Shown piece by piece: positions 9,237 through 21,000 of a stretch of 64,000 nucleotides of DNA (position 1 is the stretch's first letter; each line of letters opens with the position of its first letter). A program made the translations under genes and the position numbers. Where the stretch lies: positions 56,693 through 120,692 of the forward strand of contig JADGFA010000005.1 of the NCBI GenBank assembly GCA_016744065.1, in the 5' to 3' direction. The stretch comes from Gammaproteobacteria bacterium. GTDB taxonomy: Bacteria > Pseudomonadota > Gammaproteobacteria > SZUA-229. The notes beneath the pieces are model-generated. The model did no database searches, was not told the origin of the DNA, and saw nothing but the letters and a program-made list of their open reading frames with translations.

Positions 9237-9727
9237 TGGCCAGAAAAACGCGCTATCGTCGTACGGATAAAGAAGTTCCAGAAATGGATATCACTACTTT
9301 TCTTAATTTAATGGTAGTGTTAATTCCTTTTTTACTTATAACGGCGGTATTTTCACGTGTAACAATTCTGGAGTTGAATTTACCCACATCCAGTGGCGCG
9401 AGTGCGCCTACAAAAATAAAGCTCAATATTGAAGTGATTGTACGAGAAAAAGGCCTGGAAATTGGTAATGGCCGACGTGTAGTTGCTCGTTTTCCTAAAA
9501 TAGATGATAAGTATGATTTTGCTGCTTTATCTAAGCATTTGCTTGAAATTAAAAAAAATTATCCAGATAAAACAGATGCGACTGTATTGATGGAAGCAGA
9601 TATTCAGTATGAATTACTTGTGCATGTAATGGATGCGGTTCGATTAGTGGAAATGGAGCAGGGTGAAGGTGGTATATATGAGAAAGTGGCGTTATTTCCT
9701 GATATTTCAATTGGAGATGCGCCATGA
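9236..9727 (+). CDS. ExbD/TolR-family protein, first copy, Asn at the usual membrane Asp position
   Basis: 163 residues. There is a short cytoplasmic N-terminus, one membrane helix (about 19-42) and a periplasmic domain. Aligning its MDITTFLN with the E. coli ExbD segment INVTPFID puts Asn24 (codon AAT at 9305-9307) where the proton-carrying Asp25 lies. Asp18 lies six residues earlier, just outside the helix. The periplasmic half (NIEVIVREKGLEIGNGRRV...DATVLMEADIQYELLVHVMDAVR) is typical of the family. The gene overlaps the ExbB-like gene by one base and the second ExbD gene by four. Loss of the Asp suggests a structural partner in a mixed dimer with the second copy. Confidence 0.9.
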   Translation: MARKTRYRRTDKEVPEMDITTFLNLMVVLIPFLLITAVFSRVTILELNLPTSSGASAPTKIKLNIEVIVREKGLEIGNGRRVVARFPKIDDKYDFAALSKHLLEIKKNYPDKTDATVLMEADIQYELLVHVMDAVRLVEMEQGEGGIYEKVALFPDISIGDAP

Positions 9728-10227
9728 GGCAGAACTCACGCCGAATGAAACGCATGGCGCGTTCCAAAAAGAAACTACCGGGCTTAAATCTTGTATCTTT
9801 GATGGATATTTTTACTATTCTGGTATTTTTTCTTTTGGTTAATTCCTCTTCTACGGAAGTTATGGAGCCACCTAAAGTTATTTCATTGCCTGACTCAGTG
9901 GTTGAGAAAAAACCACGTGAAACCGTAGTTGTCTTAGTGACGTCAGAAGCGATAATGATTATGGGCGAACCGGTAATAAAAACAGAAGAGGCGCTGGCTC
10001 TTAAAACTTCGGTTATTCCGGCTATTCAGGCAGAGCTGATTTTACAGCGTGAAAATGTAATTGGTGTAAGTACAAAAACAGTTTCAGAGAGTAAAGAAGT
10101 AACGGTATTGGCAGATAAAACAATTCCGTTTAAGTTGTTGAAAAAAGTTATGTCCAGTTGTACTGCTGCGGGCTATGGAAAAATTTCCCTGGCAGTTATT
10201 CAAAAAGCATCACAAACAGACTCATAA
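9724..10227 (+). CDS. ExbD/TolR-family protein, second copy with conserved membrane Asp
   Basis: 167 residues. A basic cytoplasmic N-terminus leads to one membrane helix (about 22-41: LNLVSLMDIFTILVFFLLVN) that carries Asp28 at the conserved proton-binding position. A periplasmic domain follows. It overlaps the upstream ExbD gene by four bases (ATGA). With the first copy it provides two non-identical ExbD subunits, as in AglQ/AglS of Myxococcus. Only this copy has the usual acidic residue, so it is probably the energy-coupling subunit. Confidence 0.9.
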   Translation: MRQNSRRMKRMARSKKKLPGLNLVSLMDIFTILVFFLLVNSSSTEVMEPPKVISLPDSVVEKKPRETVVVLVTSEAIMIMGEPVIKTEEALALKTSVIPAIQAELILQRENVIGVSTKTVSESKEVTVLADKTIPFKLLKKVMSSCTAAGYGKISLAVIQKASQTDS

Positions 10228-10239
10228 GGTTTTATTAAG

Positions 10240-11601
10240 TTGGTAGATATAGAAGTCTCCGAGCAAAAGGCTGACATCAATCAAAAGATTGATAAAGCGC
10301 AACACCGGATAGCAGAGCTGGAGGATCAACTGCGTCTGGTGGATATTGAGCTCGAAGATTTATTTCAGGATCGACAACAGTTTATCTTACTGAGTGAAAT
10401 CAGTGATCGTCTCGATAAGTTGAATAAATTGGGCGGTGCCTGCCTCTTCTGGGGTGAAAATTGTGATATAGACGACTCAATGTCGCATTATCATCGTGTG
10501 CATAATCTGGTTATTAATTATGATGAGCAAGTTAAGGGAGTACAAAAACGTAGAGAGTTAATTAAAGAAGACATTCAAAGTGTCATTGCTCAAATTAATA
10601 TTCTACATGAAGAAATTCTGGTTGTTCAGGAGCGAGCAGAAGAGCGTCTTACTGAGTTTGTAATTGAACGTGAGATGACGGTGCATCCTTATCGTCCTAT
10701 GATCATGCCGTGGACGACACAGGGTGAGGATGAAAAACGCTTTAGAAAAATAATGTTAATCGCTTTGTTGATTACGATTGTTCTGGGTTACCTGATTCCT
10801 TTATGGGATTTACCCGTGAGAACGCGAGCTGAATTATCTGAGGTTCCTGAGCGTCTTGCTAAGTTAGTGGTGAAAAAAGAACCCCCACCACCGCCACCTA
10901 AAGTGCAGCCCAAGTTAGAGAAAAAAGATAAGAAGGATAAAAAGCCAAGAAAAGATGTGCCTAAGCCTAAGACTGAAAAGGCTAAAAAAGCACGTAAAGT
11001 GGCTGAGACTGCAGGTTTACTTGCGTTTAAAGAGAATTTCTCTGAATTAATGGATAGTTCTGTTGATCAGAAGTTAGGTTCACAGGCTCGACTAAGTAAT
11101 AAAGGTCAAAAGGCACGTAAGGTTAGTCGCTCCCTGGTAACGGCTCAGGCAGAAGGTGCCTCAGGTGGCATTAGTACATCTTCTTTGAGTCGGAATACAG
11201 GTAGTGGCGGTAAGAGTATTGGTGGTGTAGGTTTTTCACGGGTTGAAAGTGCGATTGGCAGTGATTTCTTCGGTGAAGAAAGACCGCTTAGTGATGGCCC
11301 TGGGCCATCAAGAACGGATGAAGAAATTCAAATTGTATTTGATCGATATAAAGCTGCGCTTTATAGAATATATAACCGTGAATTGCGTAAAAATCCGACC
11401 CTACAGGGCAAGTTAGTGCTTAAACTGACGATAAAACCAGATGGTAAAGTCTCAGCCTGTTCCATGGAATCGAGTGATATGGATGCGCCTGCACTTGAAA
11501 AGAAAATTGTTGATCGTGTGAAGAAATTTAACTTTGGAGCAAAAGAAGATGTTCCAGCGATTACGATTCTATATCCAATTGATTTCTTACCGGCTACTTA
11601 A
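10240..11601 (+). CDS. AgmX/PglI (GltJ/GltI)-like TonB-type energy transducer
   Basis: 453 residues from a TTG start 12 bases after the ExbD stop. No better ATG is nearby, and the next in-frame one lies inside the coiled coil. Order of parts: cytoplasmic coiled coil (about 5-145, with Cys68 and Cys75); one membrane helix (about 171-188); a periplasmic run of six prolines (215-220) with a Lys/Pro-rich arm typical of TonB; a Ser/Gly-rich linker; and a C-terminal domain (about 361-453, EEIQIVFDRYKAALYRIYNREL...KLVLKLTIKPDGKVSAC). The last domain matches AgmX/PglI C-terminal domains and is TonB-like. It should carry force from the ExbB/ExbD motor across the periplasm. TonB itself lacks such a long cytoplasmic part. 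Confidence 0.87.
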   Translation: MVDIEVSEQKADINQKIDKAQHRIAELEDQLRLVDIELEDLFQDRQQFILLSEISDRLDKLNKLGGACLFWGENCDIDDSMSHYHRVHNLVINYDEQVKGVQKRRELIKEDIQSVIAQINILHEEILVVQERAEERLTEFVIEREMTVHPYRPMIMPWTTQGEDEKRFRKIMLIALLITIVLGYLIPLWDLPVRTRAELSEVPERLAKLVVKKEPPPPPPKVQPKLEKKDKKDKKPRKDVPKPKTEKAKKARKVAETAGLLAFKENFSELMDSSVDQKLGSQARLSNKGQKARKVSRSLVTAQAEGASGGISTSSLSRNTGSGGKSIGGVGFSRVESAIGSDFFGEERPLSDGPGPSRTDEEIQIVFDRYKAALYRIYNRELRKNPTLQGKLVLKLTIKPDGKVSACSMESSDMDAPALEKKIVDRVKKFNFGAKEDVPAITILYPIDFLPAT

Positions 11602-12018
11602 TTAAGGTGTAAGAGTTTACTGTATAAGTCAATCGAATATATGTGCAGAATAGTCGTTATGTTTTATTTATGCTTAACGTCTGCTTTATATATTTAAATG
11701 CACATTAAGTCTGAATATAATTGTTTTACCAGAGGCTGGGTGGTTGATTGTTTAGTGCTCTATATATGTGAATACTATATTTATTCACCATTAATCAGAT
11801 AAATATTCAAAAGCCTCTAAATAAAACTGGTTTCTATTGAATATATATATTAAACTTCCTTAAAAACAACAACTTATATGATTTACTTAAAATAAATATT
11901 AATATTGTTTTTTGAGTGTGTTTTCACAAAACCGAGGAATCTAAGCATGTATAATTGGCGCCGTAACTAACTGATAAAAGAGGAAAAACTGGATTTAGCA
12001 ATTATGAAAGAAGCGTAG
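11602..12018. other. Intergenic region before the giant protein gene
   Basis: This 417-base AT-rich stretch has no credible gene. Near its end are TATAAT (11950-11955) preceded by TG, an AGAGGA purine tract (11979-11984) and a five-codon mini-ORF ATG...TAG at 12004-12018 whose stop abuts the giant gene's ATG. It probably contains that gene's promoter and leader. I see no clear terminator for the upstream operon. Confidence 0.6.
11948..11955 (+). promoter_or_regulatory. Candidate -10 element for the giant surface protein
   Basis: TGTATAAT lies 64 bases before the ATG at 12019. The -35 region is poor at a 17-base spacing, so recognition would depend on the good -10 and perhaps on an activator. 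Start site inferred near 11962. Confidence 0.35.
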
Positions 12019-15000
12019 ATGTTTTTAGTAGGGATAAAGAAAATTCTAAAATCTGTATCGATTGCAAGTGTAATCACCGGTGCGGTTTTTTTATTGTCTG
12101 TAGAAAATGCAAATGCGGTTGCTAATTTAAATGCTTCCACCTCTTTTACTTCGGCTGATCCGGCTCGAGCTAATGCATCAATGGATGCTGCAGGTACCTG
12201 GAATGGTGCCACAGATGTAACTAATTCTACTGGTGACAGGTTTACATTAACTATTCAAAATACAGCTGGTGGTGCAGTTGGTGTTGACTCTGCCTTCGAT
12301 ATAGATATTAGCGCCAGTGTACCCGCAGGTTTCAGGTTACCTCAGTCGCCTATAGCCATATCAGTAACTGATTCTCCTGGTGTATGTACCAATATTAATG
12401 GTGTTACTGCTACGCAGCCGGGCGGAGCAGGCAATAATATTATTTTCAATATAGCAAACAATACAAATATCGCACCGGGCTGTACATATAATTTTAACTT
12501 ACCTTTAACAACAGATGATGCAGCGCCTTTTGCTCCTACAGGGCTACGCTCTGTATCCTTTGATTTTTCATATAACGCTATAAATAACAACGGTGGTACA
12601 CAGGTAAATGTGCCGTCGACTCAAAATATTCAAGTTAATCCAGGTAATGTTGCTTTAACTAAAAATTCATTAACACCGATTGCGGCGAATGGTCAGATTG
12701 TTGATTTCAGGGTTGATATTTTAAGCGCGGGTAGTGGGGGGATTTTTGATGTTGTTTTTACCGATACCCTAAGTGCAAATCTAACTAGTTTATCGTTCAT
12801 ATCACTGGCGGCCTTCGATAACACTACAAATAATCCAGTGGCGGTTCCTGTTAATTCGGCTGGCCCCTTGTCTAACCAGATTACCTTTGAATATATTCCA
12901 GCCAATATACGTGTAGAAGTAGGTGTTCGTTCCATAGCGACAGTAAATCCAACAGATACCAACTGTCCCGATATGACGAATGATGGAACAGCCGTTGAGA
13001 GAACAGGTATAAGTGCCAGTGACTTTGCTACGGTTGACTTTAATCTGGCGAACTCTCTCCAGTTAACCCATGACCTTGCCAATAGTTTCTGTGAGTTATG
13101 TGGTACAGGCACTATTCGCCTGATGGCTCAAAATGCAGGTGGGATTTCATTAACTAATATAAACCTTACAGAAGATTTATTAGCCACTGGTCTGACCTAT
13201 GTTCCAGGCAGCACACAAATTTCAATTAATGGTGCACCTGCTGTTGCTGCAGGTAACCCCATTGTCTCTGGTGCGAATAATCAGATATTAAACTGGACAC
13301 CAGCACAAATACCTCAACTTGCTCAACTAGACAGCCCATTTGCTATTCCTGCACCGCCAAACCCAATCAGTATTGAGTTTATTTTTCAGGTTGAACGTGC
13401 ACCAGGTTTTAATGAAGAAGGTTTAAATACAGCGCTAAGAAATATTCGACCTGATGCAACTTATGATTTAATTTGTGGTGGTATTTCACAAAATACAACA
13501 GGTACATTAGTTGAGTTGCCTATACGTCAGCCGGTTCCACAGGTAACAAAACTGGGTAGAAATATTGATGCAGCACAGGCAGCCGGCTCATATGCCAATA
13601 TTGTTTTTGGGCATATAGAAGACAGTATTATCTGGCGTGTGCAGGTTCAGAATACAGGTTTGGCTAATTTAGAAGATTTGTTAATTGATGATACGATCGG
13701 TGGAAATTTTGATATTAACTGGATTTGTATTTCTGAAGCAGCAGCAACAGCATCTGCTGCCTCTACAGGTGGTGCGCCACCTGCAGGTTGTGTTAGTGCT
13801 GGAGGAGGCGTTCGTACCAGTGTCTTAAATTTTGCCGTTGATGATCCATTTGGTAATCCGGGCAATGATGAGAATACTGCATTTGTCGATGTTACAGCAG
13901 CCACAAGTGGTTTTGTATACTACGTAGGGCGTATTCGTGCATCCTGTACGAATCAGACTAACAATGCCGATATTGAATGGGGCTGTGAAGCGGACTCACC
14001 ACCGGATGGTGGGCTGGTTACGCCGGCTACAACAGGTGGCGTATCTCCCGGTTTTAGTATTGCAAGTTTTTCTGATTTAAGTACACAGGTTGTCACCAGT
14101 GGTTTAGATATTCAGCAGGCAGTGACCGGGGTTAATGTTGCTCAACCTGTGGGTAGTTCTGGTTTAGTGACGATAACGGTAACGAATTTAACCGGTGCCA
14201 CAGTTCGTAATTTAGATTTAACTGATACCCTGCCTGTGCAGTACGTAGTTGATTCGACATTTGCTGCTACGGCTGTGGTTACACCTTTTTATGGTGCTAA
14301 TTATCCCGGCATGATTGATGTCATTACCTGGGATAATCAGGATGTAGGTAACCCTCTTAATAATATTGCACCTCACTTTGTTTTAACCAGTAGTACAAGC
14401 CGTCCGGTATCAACGATTGCTGGGGATGATATAAATTTATTACGTCACGGTGATGTGTTAACGATTCAATTTGCAATCGTCGTGATTGATGCAACACGCT
14501 ATGATCTGGTTGCTGATTTAGATGTAACAACGGAAAATCAGGGTAATAGTACAGACCCGGATAGTGATTTTACTGTTAATAATAATGTGCATATTAATTT
14601 TGATAATATTTGTGGGCAGACCGGGTTAACCGTACCTGACAGCAATCAAAATTTCCCGGCAGATATTGAAGATTTAGACGTTAATACGTCAGATGCTTTA
14701 TTTATTTTAACCAATGATCCAGGTACACCGTTAAATTTAAATACGCTGGTTACAAATAATGGTGGGCATGATGCAAGCAACTATACTGTTTATATAACGC
14801 TTGGTCAGGCCATGACGGTACAGACTGTTCCAGCTGGTTGTGCCTTATCAACTAATCCACCACCACACCCTCACTGGAATCAACCTGCACCTATTCCTGC
14901 AACCGCTTCTGTTTATGCCTGTAATCGCCCACCAATTGGCCCTGGCGTAACAGATACTATTACTTTTACAGTTATAAAAGCAGCGAGTCCCGCGGTTGAT

Positions 15001-18000
15001 GATGACTTAACCTTCCGTGCAGATGTAGTAGGTGAAGTGACATTAAATGATGGAACGCCGCTTACCTTTCCGGCTCCAGCATCGATTGCCAACACAACTC
15101 CCAGTTTACAGTTGGCAAACAATTACACATTAGATGCGGTACGTGCGCGGGTCATGGGTTTTAACTTAACCAAGAGTGTCTGGTACTGTACTGAAAGTGG
15201 CGGAGTAGAACCTGCGCCTTCTGTTCCACCACCAGCTACCCCTTCAGAGTTGAATACTCAGATTGGAGAGGACTGTAATTATTTTATTGAATCAGGTGGC
15301 TGGTTCGGTTTCCTGACACCTGGTTTTACACTAATTGCAGTAGAAAATGTTGCAGTAACAGATGATCTTCCCGATGGTCAGGGTTTTATTCCTTTTGGAG
15401 GCACGCCTTTTAATTTTACCAATACTGCATTTATATCTTTGACCGGTGTCAATGGAGGGGCAGGAACAACACCACTGAATGAATCAGATATTGTCTGGAG
15501 TTTTAATGCTACAGGTACGGGTATTGTCATTAAAGATGAGTTTTTCCGTGTCGATTTCAAAACACGTTTATTAAATGATCCAGTAGATCGTGATTATGCA
15601 GTAGCTGGTGCTCCGCCAAATTTACATGCCAATATTAGTTTAAATACGGCAAGAACATCTTTTGATGCCATCTTCAATAGTGCATTGGGTAATGTCACTA
15701 TCAGTGTAAATGATGGGGCGGGGATACCCGGTTATCCAGTGCCTGCAGTGCGGCAGGTAAGCCTGACTGAAATTGAACCAAACTTGATTGTGACAAAAGA
15801 AGTATGTAATGAGACATTAAGTATTAGTTTGGGTCAGGGGTCAGGGGTTAACTGTAATCTGGGTAACTTTTCAACTTCAATAGCATCAACTGATACTGAT
15901 GCGGGTGATACAGATAATAATTATGTTTATAGAATTACAGTTACAAATGAAGCAACTTCAGGTGGTGTTGCAAGAGCGCCTGCGTTTAATGTGATACTCA
16001 CAGATATACTTGATCCAAGTGATTTAATGTTAATAGCACCAGGAGGAGCTGTTCCATTTAATACAGACGGACTGGATAATGATGGAGATGGTTTAATTGA
16101 CGGGGCAGATGTTGACGGTGAGTTTTTTAGCTTAACGGAAAATGTCGCTAACGGCGGTGTTGCTGCTACATTTGTTATTTCCCATGATCACAGTAATGCA
16201 TTAGATCAGATAAATGCGGGGCAAACCGTTACTTATTATTACAGAATAGACCCTGATCAAAATGTAGCGCCATTACAGACATTAATTAATACGGTGGCTA
16301 CACAGTACGATAGTTTAGATGGTGATTTTGGCAACCAGAATATTCCGCAATTACAGAACACAGAAAATACAGCTCCAAATAACTCAGGCCGTGCGAGAAT
16401 TTATACAGCGGTAGAAACCGGCACATCTATTCAAATGTTGCCATTATTAACCAACCCAAAACAGATTATTCAGCTTTCAAATACAGGTGTTGGTGGCCCA
16501 CCACAGAATGTCTCAGTTGGAGAAGAAATTCTGTATGAATTATATGCACAGATACCGGTTTCTCGATTAGGTAGTTTTGTTATTCGTGATGAATTGCCTC
16601 CTGGTTTGAGGTGTGTTGATGCACAAACAGTTGATTTAAATGCAGCACCTTATAGTGCTGCTCAGTTTAGAAAAAACGGTGCGCTTAATGTCGCTACCTT
16701 TTCTGGCTCCTGTGATCCAACTGGCGTTTCAAATGTCGTGCAATGGAATTTTGGTGACCAGGAATTGACAGCGGGTGCGCCTGGTACTTTATTTGATTTT
16801 AGAGTGCGCTTTATTGCACGAGTTGAAAATACAGCAACAACGATTGAAGGCTGTAATATTCGAAACGGGGGTACTGCATCAGGTGTGCCGTCAGCGTGTA
16901 CGACAAATCCTTCCGTTGCACGTTTAACTTATGTAGATGAATCATCTTCAACTGTCACCCTGACTTATGGTGAAGTAGATGTACTGGTGCGTGAACCCGT
17001 TATTAATATAACAAAATCTTTTGCTCCTGTTACTGAAGCCGATGCCGATGATATTTTAGATGTGACGGTAAGTATTACAAATACAGGTGATGCAACCAAC
17101 AATACAACAAGTGCATATAATTTACAGGTGCTGGATGACTTAACGGCAAACAATATGACGTTCCTGAATGTGGTAGGGGGAACTGATCCACCGGACAATA
17201 TTGACGTGGCCACACTGGGTGCTAACCAGCCTATTTTTAGCTGGAATCCTGCGAATCCTGACTTTGCCATAGCACCAGCAGAAGTGAAAACATTTACCTT
17301 CCGTGTGCAGGTGGATGATATTGTTCAGCCCCATGAAATTTTAGATAACACAATAGAAGCTCGCTGGACTTCGTTACCTGATAATGTTGCCATTAACGAT
17401 ATCAATACCAATGCACCAAGAATCATTGGTGTAGATGGTGATGCATTAGGCATGCGTAACGGGCAGTTAACCGGTGTCGGTGTTGCGTCAGCGAATCCGC
17501 CAAATGATTATAATGATACGGCAACCGCATCCGTGGTGGTGCCTGAATTAACCATTACGAAAGATGAGTTAAACCCTACTGTTGTGCCACCAGCGTTACC
17601 GGTAACACCCGAAATTGGCGCACAAAAACAATTTAGAATTACTGTTGATTTACCTGAAGGCGTGACAAATAACTTAACAATTGTTGATGACCTTGCCGCA
17701 GCAGCCGAAACATATTTTATTAAAAATAACGTAGATTTTGATATTACCTATACCTTTAATGACATTTTCAGTATTAATGGTACAGATATTACCGCTTTAG
17801 CACCTGCGGCCGTTGAGGCACTATTTAATTCATTCCCTGCTGATGGTGGTTCTGGCTCAACAGATGCTACCTGGAATATTGGTACGGTTGATACCGTTTC
17901 AGAAAATGATTCAGCAACGGCGGCGATTAATCCTCAAATTACGATTACTTATTTTGCACGCATTAATAATGATGTAAATACAGATGTAGGCGATACACTG

Positions 18001-21000
18001 CAAAATGGTGTGACATTAAATTACAGCAATGGTGAAGATGCCAGTGTTGAAATTAGAACCGATAACACACCACAAATTATTGTTACAGAGTCACTGTTAA
18101 CCTTAGCAAAAACGGTTAGTAATATTACTCAGCCGGGTTTAGATCCAGATGGTGGGGATGTACTTGAGTATGTCGTTACTATAAATAATGTAGGTGATGC
18201 GACGGCTTACGATACAAATATTGTTGATGCAATTCCAGCAGGTGTTTCTTTAATTTCGGCGGTAACGTTTACACCAACAGCAAGTATAAATGCCGGTGCA
18301 GTTGTTAGTTTTATTAGTGCGCCAACCGGCGGTCCAAATGGGCCATTAATATGGGGTCGAGGTAATGCAGATGAAAATCTGGATATCCCGGCAGCAGGGC
18401 AGTTAATTTTAACGTATCGGGTTGTTGTGGATGATACGGTAGAGCCGTTACAGAATTTAGATAACAGTGTTGTTATTGACTGGACATCACTTGATGGCTC
18501 ATCTGTACAAATTGATGCACGTGAAAGAACCGGTGGAGCGGATTGTAGTGCAATTGTTTTACCTGATGATTATTGTGCGGGTCCGGTTGTAGCCAGTCAG
18601 ACTGTTTCTAACTTAAATAATATAACCAAACTTTATAATAGTGATACTTTCCTGCCGGCAAATGATGCGGAGTTAAGAGTTGGTGACAGAGTGCGGTATA
18701 CACTCACACTAAATATTCAGGAAGGTACAACGCCCAATGCAGCTATTATAGATACAATTCCAAATGGTATGGAATTTGTTGAAGTGGTTTCTATTAATGG
18801 TGTAATCGGCCCAGCACCTTATTTAAATGTAGCACCATTTACTCATGCAGGTATTGTTGCCCCAGTCGTTACTACAGGAGTGGGTGTTAATACGATTACC
18901 TGGACATTGGGTGATCTTGTTAATGTTGCAGATAATAATGCTGCAAATAATGATTTTGTTATTATTTATATAACACAGGTTGTAAATGATGAGCTGCCTC
19001 TTCCTCAGAATACCAGTACTGCGCTATTAAATACGGCTAATTTTAACTATGACGATGTTAATAATGCGCCTGTTAGTCAGACCGACTCACAAACAGTTAC
19101 TGCACTAGAGCCACAGATATTATTATCGGATATTTCTAAGGTGCGGCGTAATGGAATTTTAAGTGGTTCGCCCGTTACAGCAGGTCCTTCAGCAGATGCA
19201 GGTGGCCTGGGTGATATTATGGACTTTGAATTAAGTGCCTGTAATTCTGGTTTAGCACCCGCATATGATCTAATTATTGAAGATGTGCTTTCTGTTCAGA
19301 TGAATGAAACCACTATTCGCGCGCCAGGAGGAGGTCTACCTTCTGTTACTGGGCCGCTTGTTATATTAAATGGTATTGCGGCAACAGCCGGTGTTGAATA
19401 TGCATACACACCACCGGCTGGCCCGGCTGGTACCATGCGATTTACCTTTAATGATATAGCTAATCCTTTATTGCCTGGTCAATGTGCAGTTGTTCAATTT
19501 AATATCGATAATAATGTTGTTGGAATAAATCAATCCTGGGATAACCGTTTTCAGGTTGTTGAATATCACTCTCTGGATACAACAGATATTAATGCAGCAG
19601 AGCGTGAAGATTACACGACATTAATTGGCCCTGTATTGTTTAATATGAATACGGTTGCGCCTATATTCCCACCGACCAAAACACTGCTCAGTCCACTTGC
19701 ACCTGCAGAAGCAACCATTGGTGAGTTGGTGACCTATCAGGTTCTGGTGCCCAATGCGACTATGACAGGTACCTTATTTGATTTAACATTAACCGATACC
19801 ATGTCTACCAGTCTGGAGTATGTAAGCTCATCTGTTGATATAACAGCAGGTAATGCTTATTCTGGAACGATCACTGATACAGGCTCTACTGGTAATCAGG
19901 TTAATATTGTTTTAGATAATGATTTGTTAGGTGGTGAGCAGGCAACGATTACCATAGTTGCTCGTGTTGCAAATAATATTGTAACGAATAATGCAACGCC
20001 TGCTTTTGCCAATACAGTTAACTATTCTTTTGCAGCAACCTCAGGTGGTTCACCGATTATTGGTGGTGGTGATCAGACTGATTTGCTAAATAATATTTCT
20101 ATTATTGAACCAGATCTTATTTTACAAAGTAAAACAGTTGCAAATATTACCCAGCCAGGTAATCCACCAGATGCAGGTGATATTTTACGTTACACATTAA
20201 CTATTAATGCGAATGGTGGTGCACAATTTAGTGATGCTTTTGATATTAGTGTTATCGATACATTAAGTTTAGGCCTGGTGTATAGCGCTAATTCAACTAT
20301 CAGTGGGGGTGTGGGAACAATTGCTGACCCGGGCACAGTGGGAGACGGTATAACTGTTCCTCAGGTAATGACATGGAACCTGGCGAATACCAGTAATATT
20401 GATATTCCAGAAGGCACAGCCGGCGTAACAATAACTTACGATGTTCTGGTTTTAGATGGCATTTTAGCTAATCAGGCTCTGACCAACTTGGCGGTAATAC
20501 AATGGACAAGTCTTAACGGTGTTGATGCTAATGAGCGTGATGGTTCAGGTGGCATAAATGATTATATTAGTGGGCCACAAACTACAACGGTAACCACAAC
20601 GGATAATAATGCAGTAACCAAGGCGCGTTCAAATGATACTTCACCTGCACTGGGTGGTGTCAATGATGTTCGAATTGGCGATATAGTTGACTATCAAATT
20701 TCACTCAGTTTACAGGAAGGCACCAGTAACTCAGTTGTCCTGACAGATGTCATGCCACAGGGTTTGCGTTTTGAAGGTATTGTAAGCATTAATGCGGATA
20801 CATTATCGCCGTACTCTAATGTTGCTCCGTTCACCCACAATGATATTGTCACTGCAAATGCTGTTGCCGTTGGTGATCCGTTAACGGGGCCGACTACGGT
20901 TACCTGGACATTAGGGAATATTACCAATGCAGGTGCTAATAATGGTAATAATAATTTTGTAATTGTTTATCGTGCGCGCGTACTTAACCTTGTTCAAACG

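Noticed and set aside
8574..11601. Housekeeping Tol-Pal system
   Set aside because: There is no tolA, tolB or pal; there are two ExbD-like genes and an AgmX/PglI-like transducer with large TPR genes instead.
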